Assembly: GCA_028386065.3 (NCBI GenBank)
Contig: JAKUCV010003363.1
Location: forward strand, 204,270 to 268,269
DNA: 64,000 bases
From: Turnera subulata
Taxonomy: Eukaryota; Streptophyta; Magnoliopsida; Malpighiales; Passifloraceae
Reading direction: 5' to 3'
The notes under the pieces are model-generated. The model was not told where the DNA came from, searched no databases, and worked only from the letters and a program-made list of their open reading frames with translations. Positions 24,068 through 34,076 of this stretch are shown here, one piece after another. The position numbers and the translations under genes are program-made. Each line of letters starts with the position of its first letter. Position 1 is the first letter of the stretch.

Positions 24068-25255
24068 AAATTAGCCCAGGAATTACCAAATAGCAAGAGC
24101 ATCAATTTGGACCTCAGAATCTTTCAAATTTCCCGTTAGAAGAATCAGCACCGTGTTGTACCAAAGCTCAAGACTGCAAAGGAAAAAGGAAAAGTCCATC
24201 TTCACTCTTGTACGCATAATGCAATTTATCTCTGAAACCAAAATTTGAGGGATGATTGATCGCAATTTGAAATTCAGCAGATGGTTTGCCTGAGGAAGCC
24301 TTACCAGAGCATAATGCCAGAGGACAAAGAGAGCTTGACGACCGGCCACAAATCCTTGAAAGCTGCAAATGAGAAGCCCTTCCAGGTTTCCCGGCAACCC
24401 CCACATGTAACAAACAGAAGCTGGCCCACATTGGGGATCCAAAATGCCAGAATGGTGGAAGAGATTGCTCCTGCCAGACCAAACTTGTATTTCACAGTCA
24501 ACAGCCAAGAAAGGAAGAGGTGGATTGCAAGCGTAAGAGCAGCCAGGTAGGCAATGATCATGTTCTTGCTCTGAGCTTGTAGGAACATTTGGCAGGTAAA
24601 GGAAGGGATGAAGGAGAACATCACCGGAATAAGCCAGATAGAAATGTATTCTGACACATCTGTAATGTATGGTTCTTGGCCTAGAGCCTGTAGAATTGGG
24701 GACGTGAAGAAATATAATGGAAGAAGCAAGATTGCACACAGCGTTAGAACAATCCAAGATCTCTGGAGATATATTCCGAGCATGTGATACTGCTTTGCAC
24801 CAAAGGCCTGCCCACATAAAGTCTCCAGTGCACTAGCCATGCCTAGCTGCACATTCAAATAGCAAAATAAGATTACGCAACAGAATTTGATATTTTTTTT
24901 CAAACATAAAGACTAGAAAGAGAAATGTTAATAATGGGCAGCATTCTTCACTGAAATTGATCCAATTATTAGTTCCGCAAACCCAATAACATGAACTGAC
25001 CAGGATACCATTGGAGAACCTCAAGAGAACAGTAAAGGTGAGGGAGTAAGCAGCTAGCTCTGTGGGGCCAATGTGACCAATGAAAGCCTGGCTAACCACA
25101 TTGATCCCGAAAGTGGAGAATCTGGTGAAAATGGCAGGAGCTGCAACAATCCACATCTTCTTGGTCTCCGTCCATAGCTTATCCCTGAACCGGACTTCCT
25201 CAACATCCACTTCTTCATGGTTTGTCAAGAGCTTCTGCCTCATCTCTCCCTCCAT
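22586..25255 (-). CDS. MATE efflux transporter (DETOXIFICATION family), 8 exons
   Basis: Coding exons on the minus strand are 25255-25001, 24846-24305, 24173-24087, 23982-23926, 23757-23519, 23322-23204, 22858-22772 and 22660-22586. All introns are GT-AG, phases join without a stop, and the total is 1461 nt (486 aa), the usual length for plant MATE proteins. Family marks are residues about 87-105 (MASALETLCGQAFGAKQYHM), QRSW, INGWEMM, VRVSNELGRGS, NSVQPVLSGVAIGAGWQ and VNIACYYLIGIP. About 12 hydrophobic segments follow a charged N-terminus (METKKMW-type TETKKMW). It should be a membrane antiporter exporting or sequestering small organic compounds, and the substrate cannot be told. An in-frame ATG at 25306 would add 17 residues, but it lies too close to the TATA-like box, so 25255 is preferred. 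Confidence 0.93.
24034..24068. repeat. (GAAA)n/(GA)n microsatellite in MATE intron 3
   Basis: A run of GAAA units followed by (GA)n lies wholly within the intron 24086-23983, 16 bp or more from either splice site. Confidence 0.9.
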
Positions 25256-25322
25256 TTCTGCAGCTGATTCGCAACAAAGGATTGAAGAACTGTTACACTC
25301 TTGCAATACCCTCCAAGTCGTG

Positions 25323-25340
25323 TCTATTATATAATATATT
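25323..25340 (-). promoter_or_regulatory. Probable TATA box of the MATE gene
   Basis: The minus strand reads ATATTATATAATAG, about 70-85 bp upstream of ATG 25255. That leaves room for a short 5' untranslated region. Confidence 0.5.
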
Positions 25341-25344
25341 ACGG

Positions 25345-28300
25345 GCCACTAGAAAATTAAAGCCAATAGTCCCGTGACGCATTAGTCAAAGTTTTTTGAG
25401 AAAAAATATATGCTCATTTTCCTTTATTTTATTGTAGCTTAACAAATCAGGTAATTAATTATGTGAATTTACGATGTATATAAAGTTAATGCCTAACAAA
25501 TAAACTGCAATTACTCTTGCAACTCATAAATGAGTTGAAATGTTAATTGAAATCCGATTCATGATTTTTTGTTCTAGGCAGGCAATATGGACATATTAGG
25601 CATGTCTTCAAAGTCGTTTTTTCTTCTACAACTATTGCAGTGCACTCAATGACTACGCAAGTTTGAAAAAACCCAAGGCAACCATGAGAGCCACATTGAA
25701 CTCAAAACTCACATGACCCGATTACACAAAGTGATGCCACATGAATCAATTTCCATTCCTTTTCTCTTTAAGTTATTCAGTTTTTTTTTTAAAAAAAAAA
25801 CTACATTTTTATTTACTTAGGGCCCAATAATACCCTACGCATTAAAATAGGCAGCAAGTATATGGAGTACGACAATATTTGAGGATAAAGTTACAATTTC
25901 GATATTAATGCTGAATATGACTTGGGGATTTGCAAGTTGTGAAAACAGACGGAAAAAGTAAATAAGAAAAAGAAAAGGGCCGATATTGACACCAACTAAA
26001 AACAAACAGGAACATAAATGATCGAAAAGGACTCACAAGGGCCCCATCCTATACATACACGTACGTAACCTCAAGATTAGACGGAGTGTATTATTCATAG
26101 TCATGAAATTATGTGCAAGTAGTACTACTAACTACAATTAAAAAAAAAAAGTACACGTACACCTTTCCAATCTTACTAGTATTACGTATTCTTGAATCTT
26201 TTTCAAAAAAGAAATATATGGAGAAAAGAAACAATACTTCCTCAAGAGCATCACTGGTACTCATTAATATAATCCTGCTTATTTTGGCTCTAACTCCTAA
26301 CCAAACAAAGCGACATGACACACAGAGTTTTTTTTTTTATTATTTAAACCACAACTTGACAGACGACACAAAGATAAAGTATGATATATGAAGTGAACGA
26401 CAAAACATAAATTCCTATTTGCAGGGGCAATAATTACGACGAGAATCAAAACTAGCAACTAGCAAGAAACGAATAAACAAGTCACAGTTGTCTGCACATG
26501 GTGGCTTCTGGATTTCTTGGAATTATTTATTATATAGTAGTACCCATAAATTTTGGGTTTTAAAAATGTTTTTAAAGCTGGATTGCACTAGCTAATCCCA
26601 TCAATTTGATCAGGAATAATACCAAACAACCCTCCTGAATTAACAGGATGGATTATGATTCGACTCCGATTATTTTTTTAAAGCTGCTAAGTTTTATTTT
26701 AACCCATTCCATTAACCTTTGGTTTATTAATTTTATTCTCAATGACTAAAATAGATGATTCAATCATTAAAAAACACACTCCAACTGATCCATTGACGAA
26801 AACTTTTCCTCACCTACCTAATTAATAATAAGTGAAAATAACGCAAAAAAGAATAAAAAAAAATCACGAAACCGCAATTTATCCTAAACAATAATCATCA
26901 TCATGGATTAAGTACTTGGAAGCCAAACATATTTCATTGTAAGCACTCAATTATAATATAGTATATAGGAGCTGACCATATTATCGAGTTTCTTTCTTCC
27001 AAAAAAAATGATCCAAAGGATGAAACCCACCATCTAAGTCCTTCAATAATTTTTTTTTTTGGTCGCAAGTCCTTCAATAATAGTATCCCATATCGAAGGA
27101 CCACAAATTAATACCAATAAAACAATTAACCTAAAAGCAACCGACAGGGTCGGAAAGCCAACAAAACTATAAAAGTAATGGCACAGTGGAGCCTTAGGTT
27201 CGTGTCTACTAGTATCTTATAGTCATAATAGAAATCAAATCATGGTAGTAAGTTTTTGGGGCCATGGTCTGCCTGTATGCATGAAAATAATTTAGCTAGA
27301 ACTGTCTCTCGATTCCAGCTTAGGATACATTTCCACTATTTTATATCATATAGAACCGTGGAGAATTAAAAAACGTGTATCTTGATAGGTGAAAACATAT
27401 AGAGGGAGCTAAAAAAGAATATGGTGGTTGAAAGGATTAATGGCAACTTTAAATGAGAGTCTTGTCAATCTCTGAAAAGCAGAAAGGATAAGTATACTAA
27501 TGAACCAGACATGGCAAGAGAGAATGGAAATGTGATGAACAAAAGAGGAAAGAAGCAAGGGAACCACTAAAAGGCAATGGAAACCAAAAAGGAAAACACT
27601 ACCCAGGATTGGAATGGCATCCTAACTGGGACGTCAAAGTCATTATTGAGCAATTACTAGAGTTTTCTTTTCATGAGATGGAAGAGGAAGTCAGATTCGA
27701 ATTCCTAGCCTAGTTGGTAGGGATGTTGCTCTACTTGTGTGGTGCTTTTGAAAGTTGGAAACAAGAAGCACCTAATTCTTCATTCCAAGAAGTGCCCTCT
27801 CCGTTGCACTATATAGGCAAGGCAAGGCAAGCTCCTGACTGAGAGGTTGCACTTCAACTTTCACATGACTTCATAATAGTGAAAAAGTACTTGCCAACTA
27901 ACCGAACCACCACAATCAAATTAAAGGTTTGCCAAGAAAAGAAGAAAAGAAAAGAGGTTTCATAACTGTGTAATCTCTTTCAGGGATACTCTACTTTTGT
28001 GTGACACTGCCCTCCATCATCATCAGTCCATTTTCCAGACCAACCCAGACAAAGCAAAACTGAAAGGAAACTACTTCCTCTCCCACACTCCACTCATCTA
28101 CCCTGAACTGAAGCACCCAAAACTACAAAATTGGAAAGAATAACATATATAAAGAAACTCCAGCTGTTCCGACCGCTCCACACACTTACCATCACATATA
28201 TACAAAACTGCACTAAATAAAGTATATATGTACATACCATAAAGACACATAGACTCGAGAGCATAGCACATAGTAACTCCATATAGTGTAAAAAAAATGG

Positions 28301-28560
28301 GAAGAAGAAGACTTACAGGGTTGAAGAAGAGGAGGAGGAAATACAAGCTAGCCCCCGGAGGAGTCACGAGAGAAGACTGACTACTCTACGCAACAAAGAG
28401 TCGCAGAATAAGACTTAAAAAAATAGAGATTCGTGGTGGAGATAATTACTGACAGTGTAGCAAGAACTGGACAGATTAGACACGTAACGCTCTCATTTTC
28501 TTACGCCTTCTGCGTCGAAGTGTAAGAGTACTAAAACTACAGTGTGCTATAGACGTATAG
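25345..28560. other. AT-rich intergenic DNA upstream of MATE
   Basis: About 3.2 kb without a supported ORF, LTR or RNA gene. A CTATATAGGC box at about 27809-27818 is followed by C/T- and A-rich sequence to about 28400. It could be the promoter of a non-coding or 5'-untranslated transcript, but I see no coding exon. Scattered A- and T-runs are present. Confidence 0.5.
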
Positions 28561-29304
28561 CATTAAATAATAGTAGATGCTAGCGGCGATTTGGGTGGGG
28601 GGGGGGGTGCATATTTATTAGTCAGTTTTGTACATCGGCAGGTAAAATTGCAGAGTTGTTGTCTTATTGGTTGGGAAGACCAGTGGCTCAATGCATTCCA
28701 CGTCCAACGTGAACTATTCCGTTGGAAATGGGAACCAATCTTGGGGCATTGGCAATGGACACGTTGGGTAATCCATCGACCAGTGGTGTGGCTCATTTGC
28801 ATTGTTGCACTTAATGTCTTAATGTCATTAATTTTCTTAATTTTATTGTGTGTCAAACTTTTTGTTGACAAGCCAAATAAAGGGTATCACGGATGATGCC
28901 ATTTTCGTCCTTTTGGTCTAGGTCTCGGTTAATACCGACCATATCTTAGTAGTACACCTTTCTTATGGGAGGGACTCCCTATCAAAACATCATTAGGATA
29001 CCTGCCAACCCAATCATTATAGATCGATAATCAACTTCGGGCTCAAGAATTCCCACTAGAAGCTATGGAAGGTCATATTTGGCCACATCACATAAATGAC
29101 TCTTATCTGGACACGTCAAAGATCAAACCCTGAATTTTGAGAATGGGTAGTAAAGCATTTATCATTGTGCCACCACCCTGGTGGCATTGTGTGTCGATTT
29201 ATGTTACTAGGAAGGAAATTGTTGAATGTTCTTCATGGCACCACCATGGCAGCGAGGGTTTTTTGGACAGACACATACATTTAGGTCACGTTTTTTACTC
29301 TTTA
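28561..29304. other. Intergenic DNA, no gene seen
   Basis: Contains a G12-like run near 28597-28607 and mixed-composition sequence with overlapping short ORFs on both strands. None resembles a protein I know. It ends at the A-rich tail of LINE-2. Confidence 0.4.
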
Positions 29305-29347
29305 TTTTTTTTGAACGTCAAGGCCTTTCTTTCAGTAATCATACTGT
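29305..29347 (-). pseudogene. 3' end of LINE-2 with A-rich tail
   Basis: On the minus strand, sequence continuing from the LINE RNase H relic at 47559 (after removing copia-B and one ACTGT) ends within about 45 bp in a CAAAAAAAATAAAG tail, as expected for the 3' end of a LINE. Confidence 0.55.
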
Positions 29348-29815
29348 TGTTAGAATATTTGGAAATTTGACTGTGTTAAACCCGAGCTAAGGCGTGTAAA
29401 TTACTGTCCTAAAGTGATATTTTGGTACCTTCAAAATCTCCCCATAATACAACAACTCCTTCTACCAAAGGCAAGATATCAGAACTACCAAGAAAATTAT
29501 TTTAAAGAACCTAACAAGGCAACAGAGGAGGAGAGAATTTTGTGAAAGGAAAAGAAATAAAAAAAAAAGGGAAGGATGATTCTTCTGTGTAGTGTCAAAT
29601 GAGGTAGTAGAGAATGGTATTTATAGTAGTAAGGTAAAGAGGTTACTATTACAATCAGATTGGATATAAATCACAAAAACTCCTAATAAAAATAAGCCAC
29701 AAAAAGAACCTAATGACCAGGTAAAAATTGACTGAGTTTTCCCTTTATTTCCTCCAATAACTTTGATTAGATAAACACCTTTTTTTCTTTTGAAATATAG
29801 TATATTTTTTCAACA
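29348..29815 (-). repeat. copia-B 3' LTR
   Basis: Read on the minus strand it begins TGTTGAAAAAATATAC and ends ATTCTAACA. It matches 47102-47553 with scattered substitutions and small indels. A purine tract (minus CATGTGGGGA, 29817-29826) lies just upstream as the PPT. Confidence 0.9.
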
Positions 29816-30034
29816 ATCCCCACATGTTTCAAAAGAAAAATTTACAATATGGATTTGTTTGTTGTCCTCTTTTGACTAATGAGTGTAACACATTAATCTT
29901 AGTGTCCGTAGACTATGAACCAAGTCTAGACTGATAAGTCTTAACAAACCGTGTCTAGTAGTATAACAACCGGTTACTATGAACTATTAGACATCTTGGT
30001 AAGTCAGTGTTCTTACCAATCATATCGCAGCACC
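29816..30034 (-). other. copia-B 3' untranslated region (part)
   Basis: Non-coding DNA between the PPT and the LARD-2 insertion. After removing LARD-2 it continues at 34077. Confidence 0.6.
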
Positions 30035-30039
30035 ACCAT

Positions 30040-30359
30040 TGTAACGCCCCGAATTCTCGGGGTCGGATCCATAAGGTTCTTTGCATGCATGTAGCTATGT
30101 AATTTTTGTCTTCCGCTGCGTACTTGATTCTATTGTATTATTTATTATTTGATTGGATGTTGATCATGTTGTTGATATCGTATCCCGAGTAGAAGGGCAT
30201 TTTGGTCACTTCTCATGTTGTAATTAATTTAATGGGTTATTTGGGATACTGGTGTTTAGTTGATGGTTTTTTTTCGTGTCCCGGGAATGATAAGGGCAAT
30301 TTAGTCATTTTATATTTAAATTCTATTTTATATTAATAAATTGGGACACGGACGTTTCA
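30040..30359 (+). repeat. LARD-2 5' LTR with large internal deletion
   Basis: Only 320 bp. The first about 20 bp match the start of the 3' LTR and the rest matches its last about 300 bp (from about 33773), so some 1.86 kb is missing at the CTCGG/GGTCGG junction near 30060. The D-arm-complementary box CTTCCGCTGCG is kept at 30110-30120. Confidence 0.9.
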
Positions 30360-31886
30360 GTTGGTAGCGGAGCAGGCTGTAGATCCTTGGGGATGTTCTT
30401 ATATGTTTTGTGATCTTCTGTGCATATATCTGCTCCTTTTTGAGTCGGTTGTTGCATTTGTCTTATGCATGCATATAGTGAGTTGTCTATGGATCCGGTG
30501 GAGGACACGCACCTGCTGAGGGTCGGAGTGACCCGGTACTGTCGTGGAAATGACATGCTTGCCTTTATAGCTTAGGCTGTAGCAAAGTTTGTTTTGTGGA
30601 ATATCCACTGTTTTGTCAGAGTCGGTGTTGACTCTTGACTCTTCGCTTATGTTTCTTGCCTGTGTGGAACTGGCCAATATAAGTATGAACCATTGATTTG
30701 CTTTTGGATGTTACATCTGCCTAGAGATGATCTGATATGATGCTTGTGGATATGATTCTTGTAATCTTGGTGATCATATTATTTGTGGTCTGATTTGTTG
30801 AGCTCGAGGATTTGAATTTACTTGTAATTTGTTATATGGATTAAGTCTTGTTCGAAGTTCGAGCTAATAATTTCTTGAAACAATTTGAGGTTGATCTAAT
30901 GGTATATTTGGGGGAAAAAAATCTTTTAATGATATTTGGGGTACTTAAGTTTGTGGGATTTGAGAGGTGATTATGATAAAAAGGTTTTGATCATGAATCT
31001 TTGTTGAGGTTATAGTTCATGTGCTGGATGAGGATGTCGATAGTATGTTCATATTGAGGTTATGATTATACTAGTCTTGTTGAGGTTTAGGTTCGCTCAT
31101 CTCTTGTGGATATTGATAATGTTTGGGTCATGAGGCTAGATTTGTGAGCTTGTCTTGGGCGATGTGAGTTAAATGTCTGGAGTATGACAGGGTCAGTGTT
31201 GGAATGAACTTGTAATATTTGGGGTTCTTTATCAAAAGTATTGTGATGCTCGTGGTAATTATGGTTTGGGCGATAGATTTATAAGTATGGGTTATTAAAG
31301 GATGTTTGGGTCTTGAGGAATCCAAGTTCTGGAATTACAATTATGATATCTCGATAATGATTGGTTTCTAGTGCCTAAGGTATATTTGGGAATTTTATAC
31401 TATTTTGGCTGAATTGGTATGTGGAAAAGGAAATACTTGAGGTTTGAAACATGAGAAAGATTATGGATTTTTGGTTTGAGGTATTCACAATGGGAATGAT
31501 GATCTTGTTACTTAGGTAACAACTTGGGGTTCTGTGTTAGAGGAAATGCGTAACGGATTAAAGGATTGGATATATTTGGTTGATTGATGATAAATGAAAC
31601 GGTTTATGGATTCTGGTATTAATAATGTTGATTATGATTGGATAAGATTCTTTGGTTAGAGCTTTGATCTTATGTTCTATTGGTCATGGTTGACTAAAGT
31701 CAATGATTGACTTGGTACATTGGAGTTATTACTTGGAAATGTGATTGATGGACATGATGGTTCTACTTGGTGGTTTTGGCCAACGATATTTTGATACCGG
31801 GTGACACTATTGTGTCCGTTAAGCACTTGGTGGCTTGACTTGTTCTGTACATTTCGAGGACGAAATTTTGTTTAGTGGGGTAGAAC
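30360..31886 (+). other. LARD-2 interior: PBS, gag-start relic, PPT
   Basis: PBS TGGTAGCGGAGC at 30362-30373. A 28-codon ORF at 30489-30575 begins MDPVEDTHLLRVGVTRY, matching the start of the LARD-1 relic ORF. It contains the hairpin GGGTCGGAGTGACCC. No other coding is recognised through about 31840, where the AT/GT-rich spacer parallels that of LARD-1. The PPT (TTAGTGGGGTAGAAC) lies at 31872-31886. Confidence 0.75.
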
Positions 31887-32861
31887 TGTAACGCCCCGAA
31901 TTCTCGGTATTTAATTTGAATGGAATTTTTAAAATTTTATTTCCAATTTTACCCTTTTGGAATTTCCGGGATTTTTTATCAAGAAAAATTTATATTTGTA
32001 ATTTATTTTCCTTGGAAATCTTAGTTTTAAGTTGGGATTATTACTTTTATCGGGTTCTTTTGGAATTTTATTGTGTTTCGGAGTGAAACACAAATCTTGA
32101 TGTAGTTTGATCCGAAACTACGTAGTTTCAGGGAAAAGTAAAGAATAAAAGGGTTGCGTTTGACCAAGGGGGATGGACGCGTTGACTTGAGACTTGAGGA
32201 GGTCGAAACGACGCCGTTTTGATGACCAAAACGACGTTGTTTCGAGAGCTGGCCGGGCTTTAGGGTTAGCTTGGGGTTTATAATCCATCTCTTTCTCTCT
32301 CTCTCCTCTATTTTCTTTTCTTTTCTTTCTTCCCCGACGGCTCACCCCACTCCCCCTCCTTCTCAACTTCTCTCTCTCCACTCTCGAGTAACCGTCGGCA
32401 CCATCTCCTCCTCTCACTTCTCTTACCCTCCACACCATCGTCGCCGCCATCTTTCCTCTTCTTCTTCTTCGTGGAGCCACCGTCGCGACTTGAAGCCGTC
32501 TGCAGCATTGAGGAAGGAAGAGGATCGGGCTCGGGCTCTGGCGAGACATGTATTGGAGACTCGACTTGGGCATCATCGTCGTTGGCCTTGCGCCGTCGTC
32601 GCCTGGTAAGCCTCGCCGACCTTCCTCTCTCTCTCTCTCTCTCTCTCTTCTCTCCTTCTTCAATCCGGGTTTGGTTCATGTGTTGAATTAATTGCTTGGT
32701 GGACAATGTGTTTGGGTTTTTAAGTAATTTATAAAAAAGAATTTTAAGGACATTGATAAAGCTAATGATTTTGGCTTGAACTCAGGCACATGATGAATAA
32801 ATTTTTAACAAAAATATTTTCTTAGCTTTGGCCCAAGTTCTCATTTTATGTTCTGGAACCA

Positions 32862-32901
<40 letters not shown>

Positions 32902-34071
32902 AATATTTTTTTGTTATTAATATAGGAACCTGACAATGACTTGGCAAGACACGGCTTTTGATTTAAGGCGGTCTTAATAGTCCAGGTGAGGACATATAAA
33001 CCTTTGTATGCGTACTGCCTACAATATTCGGTTATTTGTTGTGGTTCATTAAGTGATAATATTTGTTTGGCATTTAAAGCTGTATGTGGTTCGTGTGGTG
33101 ACTTGAGGGCTGAAGGCCCGGACTTGAGGATAAGATATTAAAACCACACAATCCTGTTTGATCATAACATATGGCACAACTCTTTAAGAATAATTGAGAA
33201 TAACATACTATAATAATTCTACTGTGGGGCTGTTGACCGGTTGGTTCGAGCGGGAAGTGATACCCCTCGGGATTTCATGCGGGATAGCATGGTATATGCG
33301 TTTTAGCATATGGGTCTGTGATGACCGATTCTACCTCCCTCTTTCTTTCTCCCCCTTTCTACCTCCCTCTTTCTCTCTGTCTATCTCTCTCTCTCACTGA
33401 TTGTATTGGGCCTTGCCCTTATTATATTGGGCTTATGCCCTGGTTGTCTCATGAGACGGGACCGAGCTCGACGCACATAGTAGAGGGCCCTAATAAAATA
33501 TTCAAACCTAATAACAACAATAATAATATAAGTAATGATAAGTGATGGTTTGTAGTCTGATGATGGCCTGTGTTGTGTATTGTGACTTGTTTGTGCACTG
33601 TGATTGCTATTGCTTAATGCCGGTGTATTTGTGGTTGATTTGTAGTTGTATACTATGGTTTATTTGTTTGCGGTGAGACCGTGGTTGGTCTCACTCCCTC
33701 ACAGTCTTTACACAGGTTAGCTGATCGATGATCAGAAGAACATATCAGTAGGTGGCGGTGCTTTCCTCCACGGGTCGGATCCATAGGGTTCTTTGCATGC
33801 ATGTTGCTATGTAATTTTTGTCTTCCGCTGCGTACTTGATTCTATTGTATTATTTATTATTTGATTGGATGTTGATCATGTTGTTGATATCGTATCCCGG
33901 GTAGAAGGGCATTTTGGTCACTTCTCATGTCGTAATTAATTTAATGGGTTATTTGGGATACGGGTGTTTAGTTGATGGTTTTTTTTCGTGTCCCGGGAAT
34001 GGTAAGGGCAATTTAGTCATTTTATATTTAAATTCTATTTTATATTAATAAATTGGGACACGGACGTTTCG
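31887..34071 (+). repeat. LARD-2 3' LTR
   Basis: 2185 bp. It contains a perfect 16-bp palindrome GAAACTACGTAGTTTC (32114-32129), two more ACGT-core palindromes (32204-32243), a CT/GC-rich stretch (32285-32650), an (AT)n run (32864-32897), a CT-rich tract (33330-33400) and a GTGAGACC/GGTCTCAC hairpin near 33673-33695. CTTCCGCTGCG lies at 33822-33832. The end is mutated to CG. Confidence 0.9.
32864..32897. repeat. (AT)n microsatellite
   Basis: Uninterrupted AT dinucleotide run of about 17 units inside the LARD-2 3' LTR. Confidence 0.95.
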
Positions 34072-34076
34072 ACCAT

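Larger units (their letters stand above)
30040..34071 (+). mobile_element. LARD-2: non-autonomous gypsy-type element with one truncated LTR
   Basis: Starts TGTAACGCCCCG and ends GACGTTTCG. The TSD ACCAT lies at 30035-30039 and 34072-34076. LTR copies are 30040-30359 and 31887-34071. The interior (30360-31886) has a PBS, a gag-start relic and the TTTCGAGGACGAAATTTTG block plus PPT before the 3' LTR. Shared interior sequence, the GA/CT tract and LTR ends make it a relative of LARD-1. No gag-pol is present. Confidence 0.92.

Noticed and set aside
24083..24817. 244-codon minus-strand ORF across MATE exons 2-3
   Set aside because: It runs out of the MATE frame through an intron. The spliced frame with family motifs explains the locus.
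28098..28367. 89-codon minus-strand ORF rich in Leu, Phe, Tyr and Cys upstream of the MATE gene
   Set aside because: AT-rich composition explains the hydrophobic look. No exon partner, no promoter in the right place and no family resemblance.
27690..28400. Possible microRNA precursor upstream of the MATE gene
   Set aside because: I found no match to conserved plant microRNAs I know and no convincing long hairpin.
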